The notes under the pieces: model-generated
Seen by the model: the letters and a program-made list of their open reading frames with translations, nothing else
The model's database searches: none
Told to the model about the DNA's origin: nothing
Program-made: the position numbers and the translations under genes
Part shown: one piece after another, positions 41,553 to 50,659 of the stretch
Numbering within the stretch: the stretch's first letter is position 1
How the letters are laid out: every line of letters begins with the position of its first letter
From: Microbispora oryzae
Lineage (GTDB): Bacteria; Actinomycetota; Actinomycetes; Streptosporangiales; Streptosporangiaceae
Length of the DNA: 64,000 bases
Assembly (NCBI RefSeq): GCF_017896165.1
Contig: NZ_JAFCNB010000004.1
Coordinates: forward strand, 62,001-126,000
Reading direction: 5' to 3'

Positions 41553-42437
41553 GTGACGTGGACGGTTTCCGAAGGTCCCCCCGGCCCGCCGGACGTGGTC
41601 ACCGGCCCCCCGTTCCGGACGCTGCTGGATCTCCTCGCCGGAGGCGGCGTGGTGGTCCTCAGCGGGGCCGGACTGTCGACGGAGTCGGGCATCCCGGACT
41701 ACCGCGGAGAGACCGGGCGCACGCGGCGGGCCGACCCGATGACCTACCAGACGTTCATCGGCAGCCCGGCGGCCCGGCGTCGCTACTGGGCCCGCAGCCA
41801 CCTGGGCTGGCGGCACATCACGAAGGCGGAGCCGAACGCCGGTCACCACGTCGTGGCGCGGCTGCAGTCCAGGGGGCTGGTGACGGGGGTCATCACACAG
41901 AACGTGGACGGCCTGCACCAGGCCGGGGGCGCGCGCGGGGTCATCGAGCTGCACGGCGGCCTCGACCGGGTCGCCTGCCTCGGCTGCGGCAGACGCAGCC
42001 CGCGGCGTGAGCTCGAGCGGCGGCTCCGTGAGGCCAACCCCACCTGGGAGGCGAGCGCCGGCGAGATCAACCCGGACGGCGACGTGGTCCTGACCGACGA
42101 CCAGGTGGAGGACTTCCGGGTCGTGGACTGCCTGGCCTGCGGCGGGCTGCTCAAACCGGACGTGATCTTCTTCGGGGAGAACGTGCCGCCCGCCCGGGTG
42201 CGGGAGTGCTACGACATGGTCGAGCGGGCACGCGCGCTGCTGGTCCTGGGATCGTCCCTGACCGTCATGTCGGGCTACCGCTTCGTCCGGCACGCCGCCG
42301 GCCGCGACATCCCGGTGGGGATCGTCAACCGGGGGCAGACCCGGGGCGACCAGGACGCGCTGGTGACTCTCGACGCGCCGCTCGGGGCCACGCTCACGGC
42401 GCTTCTGGCGGGGCTGGACCGGACGCCGGCGGCCTGA
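41553..42437 (+). CDS. NAD-dependent protein deacylase, Sir2 family
   Basis: 294 residues, GTG start after GGAGGG. Sir2 motifs in order: GAGLSTESGIPDYRG, TQNVDGLH and ELHGGL (catalytic His), zinc Cys pairs CLGC and CLAC, and GSSLTVMSGY. It removes acetyl or acyl groups from lysines using NAD+. It is a stand-alone Sir2 of ordinary length, so a metabolic role is more likely than phage defence. Its 3' end overlaps the convergent regulator gene by 44 bp. Confidence 0.93.
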   Translation: MTWTVSEGPPGPPDVVTGPPFRTLLDLLAGGGVVVLSGAGLSTESGIPDYRGETGRTRRADPMTYQTFIGSPAARRRYWARSHLGWRHITKAEPNAGHHVVARLQSRGLVTGVITQNVDGLHQAGGARGVIELHGGLDRVACLGCGRRSPRRELERRLREANPTWEASAGEINPDGDVVLTDDQVEDFRVVDCLACGGLLKPDVIFFGENVPPARVRECYDMVERARALLVLGSSLTVMSGYRFVRHAAGRDIPVGIVNRGQTRGDQDALVTLDAPLGATLTALLAGLDRTPAA

Positions 42438-43305
42438 TCCCGGGCCGGGGCCGGTCCGGCGGCCGGGGCCAGACGGTCGGCTTTCCGGCGCCGCGCCGGG
42501 CCAGGGAGGCGAGGGCCCGCTCCGACACGCTGCCCGGTTCCCCCTGGAAGACGACGATCTTCTGGCCGAAGCTGCCGTCGACGCTGAGCACCTCCATGGT
42601 CGTGTGGACGACGCCCACCTCGGGACGGCGGAAACGGACCTTCTCGCGGGTCCTGCGCCGCACCTCGTGCATGTCCCACATCCGGCGGAAGTCCTCGCTG
42701 GCCTCCGACAGCTCCCGGATCAGGTCGGCGAGGCGGGGGTCCTCGGCCGTCGTCCCGGCGGCGGACCGCAGGTGGGCGACCTTCATCCGGGTGTCCCTCT
42801 CCCAGTCCACGTAGAAGTCCCGGGCGGCGGGATCGAGCAGGGCGAGGCGCAGCAGGTTGTCCCGGTGCCACAGACCCTCGTAGAGCGCGTCCGCCGCCCG
42901 GTTGCCCGCCAGCACGTCGAGGCGGTGGTTGACCACGTAGGCGGGGGCGTGATGCCAGTGGCTCAGCAGCCGCAGCACGTTGCCGTCCACCTCGTCCTCG
43001 GCGGCCGGGGGCCCGGCCCGCTCCGCCGTCGGACGGGCGAGTTCCAGGAGGTGCGCCGTCGTCTGCCGGTCGAGCCCGAGGGCCCGCGCGATGGCGGTGA
43101 CGACCTGGCCGGAGGGATTGCGCTCGCGTCCCTGCTCCAGCCGGGCGTAGTAGTCGATGCTGATGCCGGCCAGCATCGCGACCTCCTCGCGGCGCAGGCC
43201 CGGCGTCCGGCGGCGGCCTCCCATCGGCGGCAGGCCCACGTCCTCCACGTGGGTGATCCGTCGCCGTGCCCGGAGGAAGGCGGCAAGCTTCCCCGAATCC
43301 GACAT
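42394..43305 (-). CDS. XRE-family regulator with MmyB-like ligand-binding domain
   Basis: 303 residues, a second member of the family also found at 3250-4029. The HTH contains GLRREEVAMLAGISIDYYARL (in parts), and the MmyB-like domain contains WHHAPAYVVNHRLDVLAGN and WHRDNLLRLALLD. A Pro/Arg-rich tail extends into the end of the convergent sirtuin gene. The target is not evident; neighbours are the sirtuin and, 10 bp away, the end of the pca operon. Confidence 0.88.
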   Translation of the reverse strand: MSDSGKLAAFLRARRRITHVEDVGLPPMGGRRRTPGLRREEVAMLAGISIDYYARLEQGRERNPSGQVVTAIARALGLDRQTTAHLLELARPTAERAGPPAAEDEVDGNVLRLLSHWHHAPAYVVNHRLDVLAGNRAADALYEGLWHRDNLLRLALLDPAARDFYVDWERDTRMKVAHLRSAAGTTAEDPRLADLIRELSEASEDFRRMWDMHEVRRRTREKVRFRRPEVGVVHTTMEVLSVDGSFGQKIVVFQGEPGSVSERALASLARRGAGKPTVWPRPPDRPRPGIRPPASGPAPPEAP

Positions 43306-43314
43306 ATTCCTACA

Positions 43315-43698
43315 TTAGGGACAATCGTCTTGATTCTCCGCCATGACCCGCTGCGCGACGGCGAACGCGGCGTTCGCGGCGGGAACCCCGCAGTAGACGG
43401 CGGTCTGCAGCAGCACCTCCTTGATCTCGTCCGGGGTCAGCCCGTTGCGCAGGGCCGCCCGGACGTGCATGGCCAGCTCCTCCAGGTGACCACGCGCCAC
43501 CAGCGCCGTCAGGGTGACACAACTGCGCGTGCGGCGGTCGAGCCCCGGCCTGGTCCAGATCTCCCCCCAGGCGTACCGAGTGATCAGGTCCTGGAAGTCC
43601 GCCGTGAACTCCGTCGTGCCGGCCAGGGCCCGGTCCACGTGATCGTCTCCGAGCACCTCGCGGCGGACCCGCAGCCCCTCGCCGTACCGGTCGTCCAT
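43315..43698 (-). CDS. pcaC: 4-carboxymuconolactone decarboxylase
   Basis: 127 residues. Family blocks include EFQDLITRYAWGEIWTRPGL-like sequence near residue 35, ALVARGHLEELAMHVRAALRNG and VLLQTAVYCGVPAAN. It converts gamma-carboxymuconolactone to beta-ketoadipate enol-lactone. Start shares one base with the pcaD stop (TGATG). In many actinomycetes pcaC is fused to pcaD as pcaL; here the two are separate. It is the last gene of the pob/pca operon. Confidence 0.93.
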   Translation of the reverse strand: MDDRYGEGLRVRREVLGDDHVDRALAGTTEFTADFQDLITRYAWGEIWTRPGLDRRTRSCVTLTALVARGHLEELAMHVRAALRNGLTPDEIKEVLLQTAVYCGVPAANAAFAVAQRVMAENQDDCP

Positions 43699-44459
43699 CA
43701 CTCCTCCTCCCGCCTCTGTCCGGCGGCCAGGTGCCGGACCAGGGCGTCCGTCACGACGTCCGGCCGCTCGACGTGCGCCAGGTGCGCCGCCCCCGGGACC
43801 ACGAGCAGCCGCGCGCCGGGGATCCCGCCGGCCAGGATCCGCGCGTCGTCCGGCGGCGTGGCGGGGTCGTCCTCGCCCGCGATCACCAGCGTGGCCGCCC
43901 GCACCTCCCCGAGCCGGTCGCGCAGGTCGAACCCGGCCAGCGCCTCGCAGCAGGCGGCGTACCCCTCGGGGTCGGTTCCCCGCAGCATGTCCAGGTACGG
44001 CTCCGGCGCGTCGAAGGCCGGGGTGAACCAGCGGCGCGCGGTGACGGCGGTGAGCGGCTCCAGCCCCTCCCGCCGCACCAGCGCGGCCCGGTCGCGCCAG
44101 CCGTCCGGCGAGCCGAAACGCGCGGCGGTGCACACGAGGGCCAGAGCGGAGATCCGGTCCGGAGCGGTGACGGCGAGCGCGGTCCCCACCGCCCCGCCCA
44201 TCGACACGCCCGCGTACGCCACGGTGCCCAGGCCGTACCGGTCGAGCAGGCCGAGGAGCTCCGCCGCCAGGCCGGGCACGGTCACCCCTGTCGTCGCGGG
44301 GGAGCCCCCGTGGCCGGGCAGGTCGTAGCGGAGCACCCGCAGGGAACGGCACAGGGCGGGCAGTTGCGGAGCCCACACCTCCGCGGTGGTCCCGAGGGAG
44401 GGGCCGAGCACGACGACGGGCGCGTCCGCGGGCCCGTCGAACCGATGGTGCAGTGTCAT
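43698..44459 (-). CDS. pcaD: 3-oxoadipate enol-lactonase
   Basis: 253 residues, alpha/beta hydrolase. The nucleophile elbow is GVSMGG, Asp in GEDDPATPP and His in GAAHLAHVERP. It hydrolyses beta-ketoadipate enol-lactone to beta-ketoadipate. It overlaps pcaB by 4 bp and pcaC by 1 bp, so translation is coupled. The start at 44459 (MTLHHRF) is chosen because the upstream extension is the pcaB tail in another frame. Confidence 0.93.
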   Translation of the reverse strand: MTLHHRFDGPADAPVVVLGPSLGTTAEVWAPQLPALCRSLRVLRYDLPGHGGSPATTGVTVPGLAAELLGLLDRYGLGTVAYAGVSMGGAVGTALAVTAPDRISALALVCTAARFGSPDGWRDRAALVRREGLEPLTAVTARRWFTPAFDAPEPYLDMLRGTDPEGYAACCEALAGFDLRDRLGEVRAATLVIAGEDDPATPPDDARILAGGIPGARLLVVPGAAHLAHVERPDVVTDALVRHLAAGQRREEE

Positions 44460-45706
44460 CGTGCGGCCGCCTCCCCGCAGTCTCCGCAGTCTCCGCAGTC
44501 TCCGCAGCCTCCGGGGCGTGTGCGCCGGTGCCGGGCGAGGGCCCGGTCGATCAGGGCGGACGCGGCTCCCACGCCCGGAGCCCCGCCGTGCTCCGCGAGC
44601 ACGGCGAGCAGACCGTCCAGATTCGCCCGCATCCGGTCGGGGAAGATCCGCAGCCCCTCCGCGAGCTCCGCGGCGGTCTCGGCCGCCCCGCCGGCCAGCC
44701 GGAGGCACTCGCGCAGCGGCTGCCACTCGGCGTGCCACGCCCCGGCGGGGCGTTCGTGCTCCGCCACCTGCGACGACAGGATGATCTGGACGAGCGCGGG
44801 CACCTGGAGGGCGGCCGAGCGGATCATGATGGAGAGCACCGGGTTGCGCTTGTGCGGCATGGCCGACGACCCGCCGCGTCCCGGCGCGGGCGGCTCGCCG
44901 GCCTCGCCGACCTCCGACTGCGCGAGCAGGATCACGTCCGTCGCCAGTTTGCCGGTCGCCCCGGTGACCCCCGCGAGCGCCGACGCGAGCCCCGTGACGG
45001 GGGTGCGGACGGTGTGCCAGGGCAGCTCCGGCTCGTCCAGGCCCGTCTCCTCGGCGAACAGCGGCAGCAGGGCGAGCGCGTGCTCGCCGTACCCGGCCAT
45101 GGTCCCGGCGGCCCCGCCGAGCTGGACGGGCAGCGGCGCCGCAGCCAGCCGGTCGCGGGCGTCCAGGCAGCCGGTGAGCCAGCCCGCCGCCCGCAGGCCG
45201 AAGACGGTCGGCACGGCCTGCCGCCCGAGCGTCCGGCCCGCCATCGGGGTGTCCCGGTGCGCGTCGGCCAGCCCGGCGAGGGCGTCAAGCAGCCGGCCGA
45301 GAAAGGGCAGCACGACGGCCCTGGTCCGGGCGGCGACCAGCATCGCCGCGGTGTCGAGGATGTCCTGGCTGGTGGCGCCGCGGTGCACGTGCCCGGCCGC
45401 GCCGGGGACCGCCCCGCGCAGCCGCGCGATCAGCGGCACGACCGGGTTGCCGGCGTCCCGCGCCCGGAGGGCGAGATCGGAGGGGTCGATCCGGAGGTCG
45501 CGGGCGGCCGCGGTCACGGCCCGGGCGGCGTCGCCGGGGATCTCGCCGAGCCGCGACTGGGCGCGGGCCAGGGCTGCCTCGGCGTCCAGCATCGCGCGCA
45601 CCCAGGCGGCGTCGCCGGTCGTCGCCTCGGCCGCGCCGCCCGCCCGCACCGGTGAGAGCAGCCCCAGGTCGGCCCGCTCCGGCGGCTCGGCACGGTCAGA
45701 ACGCAA
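44456..45706 (-). CDS. pcaB: 3-carboxy-cis,cis-muconate cycloisomerase
   Basis: 416 residues, fumarase/aspartase superfamily. The signature GGSSAMPHKRNP and the region RGATSQDILDTA are visible. It lactonises beta-carboxymuconate to gamma-carboxymuconolactone. The C terminus carries a CGD tripeptide repeat from a 9-bp minisatellite, probably a dispensable tail. It overlaps pcaG by 11 bp upstream and pcaD by 4 bp downstream. Confidence 0.93.
   Translation of the reverse strand: MRSDRAEPPERADLGLLSPVRAGGAAEATTGDAAWVRAMLDAEAALARAQSRLGEIPGDAARAVTAAARDLRIDPSDLALRARDAGNPVVPLIARLRGAVPGAAGHVHRGATSQDILDTAAMLVAARTRAVVLPFLGRLLDALAGLADAHRDTPMAGRTLGRQAVPTVFGLRAAGWLTGCLDARDRLAAAPLPVQLGGAAGTMAGYGEHALALLPLFAEETGLDEPELPWHTVRTPVTGLASALAGVTGATGKLATDVILLAQSEVGEAGEPPAPGRGGSSAMPHKRNPVLSIMIRSAALQVPALVQIILSSQVAEHERPAGAWHAEWQPLRECLRLAGGAAETAAELAEGLRIFPDRMRANLDGLLAVLAEHGGAPGVGAASALIDRALARHRRTRPGGCGDCGDCGDCGEAAAR
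44473..44508 (-). repeat. Four 9-bp in-frame repeats at pcaB 3' end
   Basis: Plus-strand unit CTCCGCAGT (44482, 44491 exact; flanking copies vary), coding repeated CGD near the PcaB C terminus. Confidence 0.9.
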
Positions 45707-46187
45707 GGAACACCGTCTCCCCTTCGCCCTGGAGGCGTACGTCGAACCGGTGGGCCCCCGCGTCGTCCGGCCGCGCGATGAGGGTGGCCCTGCGGCCGGG
45801 CGGCAGGGAGTCGAGCAGCGGGTCCGGCCGGTCCTCCAGGTAGATCCGGGTGAGCACCTGGCGGAGCAGCCCCCGGGCGAAGACCGTCAGCGAGTAGTAC
45901 GGCCCGGCCGGCGGCGCCGCGCGGAAGCGGTAGGAGCCGTCCGGCTCCGTCGCGCACCGGCCGAAGCCGGAGGCGCCGGGCCCGCCGCGCGCGAGCGCGC
46001 CGCGTGTCCCCGTCTCACCGGTCCACAGCTCCAGCACGGCGTCGGGCACCGGCTCCCCGGCGCCGTCGAGCACCCGTCCCGTGATCAGGACGGCCCCCGG
46101 GTGGCCCTCGGGGACCAGCGCCCAGTCGTCCGCGTACGGCAGGGCGAACCCGAAGAACGGCCCCACGGTCTGCGACGGGGTGGTCAT
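45696..46187 (-). CDS. pcaG: Protocatechuate 3,4-dioxygenase alpha subunit
   Basis: 163 residues starting MTTPSQTVGPFFGFALP, typical of the alpha subunit. The intradiol dioxygenase fold is present (VLDGAGEPVPDAVLELW; GPYYSLTVFARGLL), but the iron ligands are supplied by the beta subunit. It forms the active alpha-beta complex with PcaH, encoded just upstream with an ATGA overlap. The short frame upstream that continues past the ATG is not conserved. Confidence 0.93.
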   Translation of the reverse strand: MTTPSQTVGPFFGFALPYADDWALVPEGHPGAVLITGRVLDGAGEPVPDAVLELWTGETGTRGALARGGPGASGFGRCATEPDGSYRFRAAPPAGPYYSLTVFARGLLRQVLTRIYLEDRPDPLLDSLPPGRRATLIARPDDAGAHRFDVRLQGEGETVFLAF

Positions 46188-46852
46188 CGGTCCTCCATCG
46201 GGGTGTGGCCGAGCACGACGTCGAACCGGTAGCCGAGCGCCCACTCGGGCTCGGTGACGTCCAGGTCGAAGGCGGCGACGAGCCGGTCGCGGGCCTCCTG
46301 TCCGGGCACCGAGCAGAAAATCGGGTCGTACGGGAACAGCGGGTCGCCCGGGAAGTACATCTGGGTGACCAGGCGCTCCGTGAACGCCGTGCCGAACACC
46401 GAGAAGTGGATGTGGGCGGGACGCCAGGCGTTGTGGTGATTGCGCCACGGGTAGGCACCCGGCTTGATCGTGACGAAGCGGTAGCGCCCCTCGTCGTCGG
46501 TGAGGCACCGGCCCGCCCCGCTGAAGTTGGGGTCGAGCGGCGCGGGATGCCGGTCGAGCTGGTGGGCGTACCGCCCGGCGGCGTTGGCCTGCCAGATCTC
46601 CACCAGGGTGCCGGGCACGGGACGGCCGCCGGAGTCGACGATCCGCCCGGTCACGATGATCCGCTCGCCGATCGGCTCGCCCGGGCGCCCGGCGGTCAGG
46701 TCGGCGTCCAGCGGGCCGATCTCCGTGGGACCGAAGACCGGAGAGGTCAGCTCGGCGGCCTCCGGGTCGGCCTTCATCTCGACCGGCGGCAGCGAGGGCG
46801 CCCGCAGGACGGTGCTGCGGTAGCCGGGGCTGAGATACGGAGGATGGGTCAT
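46184..46852 (-). CDS. pcaH: Protocatechuate 3,4-dioxygenase beta subunit
   Basis: 222 residues. Iron-ligand regions are visible: Tyr in ANAAGRYAHQ and GAYPWRN, His pair in WRPAHIHFS. The enzyme opens the protocatechuate ring between the hydroxyls to beta-carboxymuconate. It overlaps pcaF by 4 bp upstream (ATGA) and pcaG by 4 bp downstream, matching a tightly coupled operon. Confidence 0.94.
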   Translation of the reverse strand: MTHPPYLSPGYRSTVLRAPSLPPVEMKADPEAAELTSPVFGPTEIGPLDADLTAGRPGEPIGERIIVTGRIVDSGGRPVPGTLVEIWQANAAGRYAHQLDRHPAPLDPNFSGAGRCLTDDEGRYRFVTIKPGAYPWRNHHNAWRPAHIHFSVFGTAFTERLVTQMYFPGDPLFPYDPIFCSVPGQEARDRLVAAFDLDVTEPEWALGYRFDVVLGHTPMEDR

Positions 46853-48027
46853 GACATCCCTTCGAGAACGAGGGCGAGCCCCTGGCCGACGCCGACGCAG
46901 AGGGTGGCGACCCCGAGGCCGCCGCCGCGCCGGGACAGCCGATGGGCCAGCGTCCCGGCGAGCCGCGCGCCGGAGCAGCCGAGCGGGTGGCCGATGGCGA
47001 TGGCGCCCCCCAGCGGATTGACGATCTCCGGGTCGAGCTCGGGCCACTCCGCGAGGCAGGCGAGCACCTGCGCGGCGAACGCCTCGTTGAGCTCCATGCC
47101 GGCGAGGTCGCCGAGCCCGATCCCGGCCCGGTCCAGCGCCCGGGCCACGGCGTGCACCGGGCCGATGCCGAAGTCGGCCGGGTCGACCCCCGCCGTCCCC
47201 GTCGACACTACCCGGGCCAGCGGGCGCAGGCCGTGCTCCGCCAGGCCGTCCGCGTCGGTCACCAGGAGGGCCGCGGCGCCGTCGTTGAGGGGCGAGGAGT
47301 TGCCCGCGGTGATCGTGCCGTCGACCGTGAAGGCGGGCTTCAGCCGGGCCAGCGCCTCCGGCGTGCTGTCGTCCCTGATCGTCTCGTCCCTGGTCAGCCC
47401 TTCCATCGGAAGGATCTCGGTGTCGAGCAGGCCGTCCTTCCACGCGGCGGCGGCCCGCTCGTGGCTGCGCGCCGCGTACGCGTCCTGGGCCTCCCGGCCG
47501 ACGCCGTAGCGGGCGGCGAGCATCTCGGTCGCCTCACCGAGGGACACCGTCCAGCGCTCGGGCATCCTCGGGTTGACCATCCGCCAGCCGAGCGTGGTGG
47601 AGTAGAGCTGCTCGTGGCCGCGGGAGAAGCCGCGCTCGGGCTTGGGCAGCACCCACGGCGCCCGGCTCATCGACTCCACGCCCCCGGCCACGACGACGGA
47701 GGCGTCGCCGCACGCCACCGCGCGGGCCGCCTGGATCACCGCCTCAAGCCCGGAGGCGCACAGCCGGTTGACCGTGGCGCCCGGCACCGAGACCGGCAGC
47801 CCGGCCAGCAGCGCGGCCATCCGGCCCACGTTGCGGTTGTCCTCGCCGGCGCCGTTGGCCGCGCCGAGGATCACGTCGTCGATCCGCCCGGGGTCGAGGC
47901 CGGGGGAGCGGCCGAGCAGCGCCCGGACGACCTCCGCGGCCAGGTCGTCGGGGCGCACCCCGGCGAGGGCCCCGCCGTACTTGCCGATCGGGGTGCGGAC
48001 GGCGTCCGCGATGTACACGTCCCTCAC
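46849..48027 (-). CDS. pcaF: 3-oxoadipyl-CoA thiolase
   Basis: 392 residues, full-length thiolase. Catalytic Cys in [10 protein letters not shown], His in [10 protein letters not shown] and the second Cys in TLCVGVGQG. It cleaves beta-ketoadipyl-CoA to succinyl-CoA and acetyl-CoA. The operon context separates it from fatty-acid thiolases. It overlaps pcaJ by 4 bp and pcaH by 4 bp. Confidence 0.93.
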   Translation of the reverse strand: MRDVYIADAVRTPIGKYGGALAGVRPDDLAAEVVRALLGRSPGLDPGRIDDVILGAANGAGEDNRNVGRMAALLAGLPVSVPGATVNRLCASGLEAVIQAARAVACGDASVVVAGGVESMSRAPWVLPKPERGFSRGHEQLYSTTLGWRMVNPRMPERWTVSLGEATEMLAARYGVGREAQDAYAARSHERAAAAWKDGLLDTEILPMEGLTRDETIRDDSTPEALARLKPAFTVDGTITAGNSSPLNDGAAALLVTDADGLAEHGLRPLARVVSTGTAGVDPADFGIGPVHAVARALDRAGIGLGDLAGMELNEAFAAQVLACLAEWPELDPEIVNPLGGAIAIGHPLGCSGARLAGTLAHRLSRRGGGLGVATLCVGVGQGLALVLEGMS

Positions 48028-48647
48028 AGCAGCTCCGCCTCCGTCCTGTCCCGCACCTCGTCCGGCGTGACGCCCGGCGCGGTCTCCACCAGCCGCGGCC
48101 CGTCCGGCGTCACCTCGACGACCGCCAGGTCAGTGATCACCAGGTCGACGCAGGCCCGGCCGGTCAGCGGCAGGGTGCACTCCCGCACGATCTTCGGCGA
48201 GCCGTCCCTGGTCGTGTGCTCCATGAGCACGACGACCCGCCTGGCGCCGTGCACCAGGTCCATCGCCCCGCCCATCCCCTTGATCATCTTCCCGGGTACG
48301 GCCCAGTTGGCCAGGTCGCCCCGGGCCGAGACCTGCAGGGCCCCGAGGACGGCGACGTCGATGTGCCCTCCGCGGATCATCCCGAACGACAGCGAGGAGT
48401 CGAAGAACGACGCACCCGGAAGGACCGTCACCGTCTCCTTGCCCGCGTTGACCAGGTCGGGGTCCACCTCGTCCGGGTGGGGGTACGGGCCCACCCCGAG
48501 GATGCCGTTCTCCGAGTGGATCACCACGTCACGGCCGTCCAGGTGCCCCGGGATCAGAGTGGGCAGGCCGATGCCGAGGTTGACGTACCCGCCGTCGGGC
48601 AGCTCGGCCGCCGCCCGCGCGGCCATCTCGTCCCGCGTCCAGCCCAT
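48024..48647 (-). CDS. pcaJ: 3-oxoadipate CoA-transferase subunit B
   Basis: 207 residues starting [19 protein letters not shown]. The catalytic Glu lies in the SENGILG motif, and [15 protein letters not shown] and [13 protein letters not shown] are conserved. With PcaI it transfers CoA from succinyl-CoA to beta-ketoadipate. Its start shares one base with the pcaI stop. Confidence 0.93.
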   Translation of the reverse strand: MGWTRDEMAARAAAELPDGGYVNLGIGLPTLIPGHLDGRDVVIHSENGILGVGPYPHPDEVDPDLVNAGKETVTVLPGASFFDSSLSFGMIRGGHIDVAVLGALQVSARGDLANWAVPGKMIKGMGGAMDLVHGARRVVVLMEHTTRDGSPKIVRECTLPLTGRACVDLVITDLAVVEVTPDGPRLVETAPGVTPDEVRDRTEAELL

Positions 48648-49402
48648 CAGGCGTCCCCGGCAGTCGTGGTGAGCTTCTCGATTCCCTTGTCCGCCGCCTG
48701 GGCGGGCGTCAGCGGCACCACCCGCTGGACGAACACGCCCGGCAGGTGCACCTCGTCGGGGTCGAGCTCGGCCAGCTCCTCGACCTCGGCGATCGTCACC
48801 CGCCCGGCCATCGCCGCCAGCGGGTTGAAGTTGCGCGCCGACCGCGAGAACACCAGGTTGCCGTGGATGTCGCCCTTCGCGGCCCTGACCAGCGCGAAGT
48901 CGGGAACGATGCCGCGTTCGAGCACATACGGCACGCCGTCGAACTCCCGTACCTCCTTCGGCGGGGAGGCCACCGCCACGCCGCCGTCCGGGTGATAGCG
49001 CCACGGCAGGCCGCCGTCGGCGACCGCGGTGCCCACTCCGGCCGGCGTGTAGAAGGCGGGGATGCCGCAGCCGCCGGCGCGCAGCCGCTCGGCCAGCGTG
49101 CCCTGGGGGATCAGCTCCACCTCGACCAGGCCGGCCAGATACTGCCGGGCGAACTCCTTGTTCTCCCCGACGTACGAGCCGGTCACCCGGGCGATCCGGC
49201 CCGCCGCCAGCAGCTCGCCGAGCCCCCGCCCGTTGGTCCCGCAGTTGTTGGACACGACGTGCAGCCCGCCCACGCCGCTCGCGAGCAGGGCCCGGATGAG
49301 CACGGTGGGGACGCCCGCCAGGCCGAACCCGCCGACGGCCAGCGAAGCGCCCTCGCCGACGTCGGCCACGGCCGCCGCCGGGTCCGCGATCACCTTGCTC
49401 AC
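48647..49402 (-). CDS. pcaI: 3-oxoadipate CoA-transferase subunit A
   Basis: 251 residues from a GTG overlapping the pobA stop (GTGA). The CoA-transferase A blocks [22 protein letters not shown] and FYTPAGVGT are visible. It pairs with PcaJ. In the operon it sits directly after pobA, so the activating enzyme is made early, ahead of the ring-cleavage genes. Confidence 0.93.
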   Translation of the reverse strand: MSKVIADPAAAVADVGEGASLAVGGFGLAGVPTVLIRALLASGVGGLHVVSNNCGTNGRGLGELLAAGRIARVTGSYVGENKEFARQYLAGLVEVELIPQGTLAERLRAGGCGIPAFYTPAGVGTAVADGGLPWRYHPDGGVAVASPPKEVREFDGVPYVLERGIVPDFALVRAAKGDIHGNLVFSRSARNFNPLAAMAGRVTIAEVEELAELDPDEVHLPGVFVQRVVPLTPAQAADKGIEKLTTTAGDA

Positions 49403-50571
49403 CGCTCCTCCTCGTACGGCAGGCCCACGTAGTTCTCCGCGAGCGTGGTGGCGGCCGCCTCCGACGAGGTGACGTAGTCGAGGTAGGAGGTCTGGAGCCG
49501 CCCGCCGTACGCGTCGTCGCTCTCGAACGTGTGCAGCAGCGTCGTCATCCACCAGGAGAAGTGCTGGGCCCGCCAGACCCGTTGGAGGCAGGCGTCGGAG
49601 TAGCCGTCCAGGAGGGCGGTCGAGCCGTCCGCGAAGAAGCGGGCGAGCGCCCGGGTGAGCACCCGCACGTCGGCCACCGCCAGGTTGAGCCCCTTGGCGC
49701 CGGTCGGCGGGACGATGTGGGCGGCGTCCCCGGCCAGGAAGAGGCGGCCGTGCCGCATGGGCTCGGCCACGAAGCTGCGCATGGGGGTGACCGACTTCTC
49801 CAGGATCTCGCCGGTCGCCAGGGTGAAGCCCGGCACCGTCTCCAGGCGCGCCTTCAGCTCGGCCCAGACGCGCTCGTCCGGCCACGCCGCCACGTCGTCG
49901 TCCGGGGGCACCTGCAGGTAGAAGCGGCTGATCTGCGGCGTGCGCATGCTGTGCAGGGCGAAGCCGCGCTCGTTCCTCGCGTAGATCAGTTCCTCGCTTG
50001 AGGGCCGCACGCGGGCCAGGATGCCCAGCCAGGCGAAGGGGTAATCCCGGTGAAACTCGGTGAGCGCGCCCGCCGGGATCGAGGGCCTGCTGACGCCGTG
50101 GAACCCGTCGCACCCGGCGATCACGTCGCAGTCGAGCCGCAGCCCGCCGAAGGTCACGTACGGCCGGTCCGTCGCGATGTCGTGCAGCGCGACGTCGTCC
50201 ACCTCGAAGCGGACGTCCCCGCCCGCGGCCAGCCGGGCGGCGATCAGGTCCTTGACCACCTCCTGCTGGCCGTACACGGTGATCGTGCGGCCGGGCACCA
50301 GTTTCTCGAACGGGATGCGGTGGCCCGCGCCTCCGTACCGCAGCTCGATGCCCCGGTGGGGGAGCCCCTCGCGCAGGAGCCGCTCACCCACCCCGGACTC
50401 GACGAGCGTGTCGACCGTGCCCTGTTCGAGCACCCCCGCCCTGACCCGCTGCTCCACGTACGCCCGGCTGCGGCGCTCCAGCACGACGGAGCCGATGCCG
50501 CGCAGGTGGAGCAGGTGCGACAGCAGCAGGCCCGCCGGTCCGGCCCCGATGATCGCGACCTGTGTGTGCAT
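49399..50571 (-). CDS. pobA: 4-hydroxybenzoate 3-monooxygenase
   Basis: 390 residues. The FAD motifs are [15 protein letters not shown] and [16 protein letters not shown], with DG motif in [11 protein letters not shown]. It hydroxylates 4-hydroxybenzoate to protocatechuate with NAD(P)H and oxygen. First gene of the pob/pca operon. The ATG at 50571 is preferred over an upstream in-frame start because [14 protein letters not shown] is the conserved N terminus and the operator lies just upstream. Confidence 0.94.
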   Translation of the reverse strand: MHTQVAIIGAGPAGLLLSHLLHLRGIGSVVLERRSRAYVEQRVRAGVLEQGTVDTLVESGVGERLLREGLPHRGIELRYGGAGHRIPFEKLVPGRTITVYGQQEVVKDLIAARLAAGGDVRFEVDDVALHDIATDRPYVTFGGLRLDCDVIAGCDGFHGVSRPSIPAGALTEFHRDYPFAWLGILARVRPSSEELIYARNERGFALHSMRTPQISRFYLQVPPDDDVAAWPDERVWAELKARLETVPGFTLATGEILEKSVTPMRSFVAEPMRHGRLFLAGDAAHIVPPTGAKGLNLAVADVRVLTRALARFFADGSTALLDGYSDACLQRVWRAQHFSWWMTTLLHTFESDDAYGGRLQTSYLDYVTSSEAAATTLAENYVGLPYEEER

Positions 50572-50612
50572 GGGACGAGCATCGTGATCCGGCGCGGCGG
50601 CGCGTAGGCTGT

Positions 50613-50631
50613 GCTTCCGCTCAGTGGAAGC
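50613..50631. promoter_or_regulatory. IclR-type operator between pobA and its regulator
   Basis: GCTTCC, seven bases, GGAAGC: perfect six-base arms, placed 42 bp upstream of pobA and 29 bp upstream of the regulator start. It shares the TTCC-N7-GGAA core with the dyad before the VanA-like gene. Confidence 0.7.
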
Positions 50632-50659
50632 GACGGCCACATCCGGGAAGGGGGGCGGC

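Noticed and set aside
34608..43305. Defence island (SNF2 helicase, HNH protein, Sir2, LOG-type genes nearby)
   Set aside because: The SNF2 protein has no methylase, PLD or other defence partner. The HNH protein is a DUF222 repeat-family member, and the Sir2 is an ordinary zinc-containing deacylase. Proximity alone is not enough.
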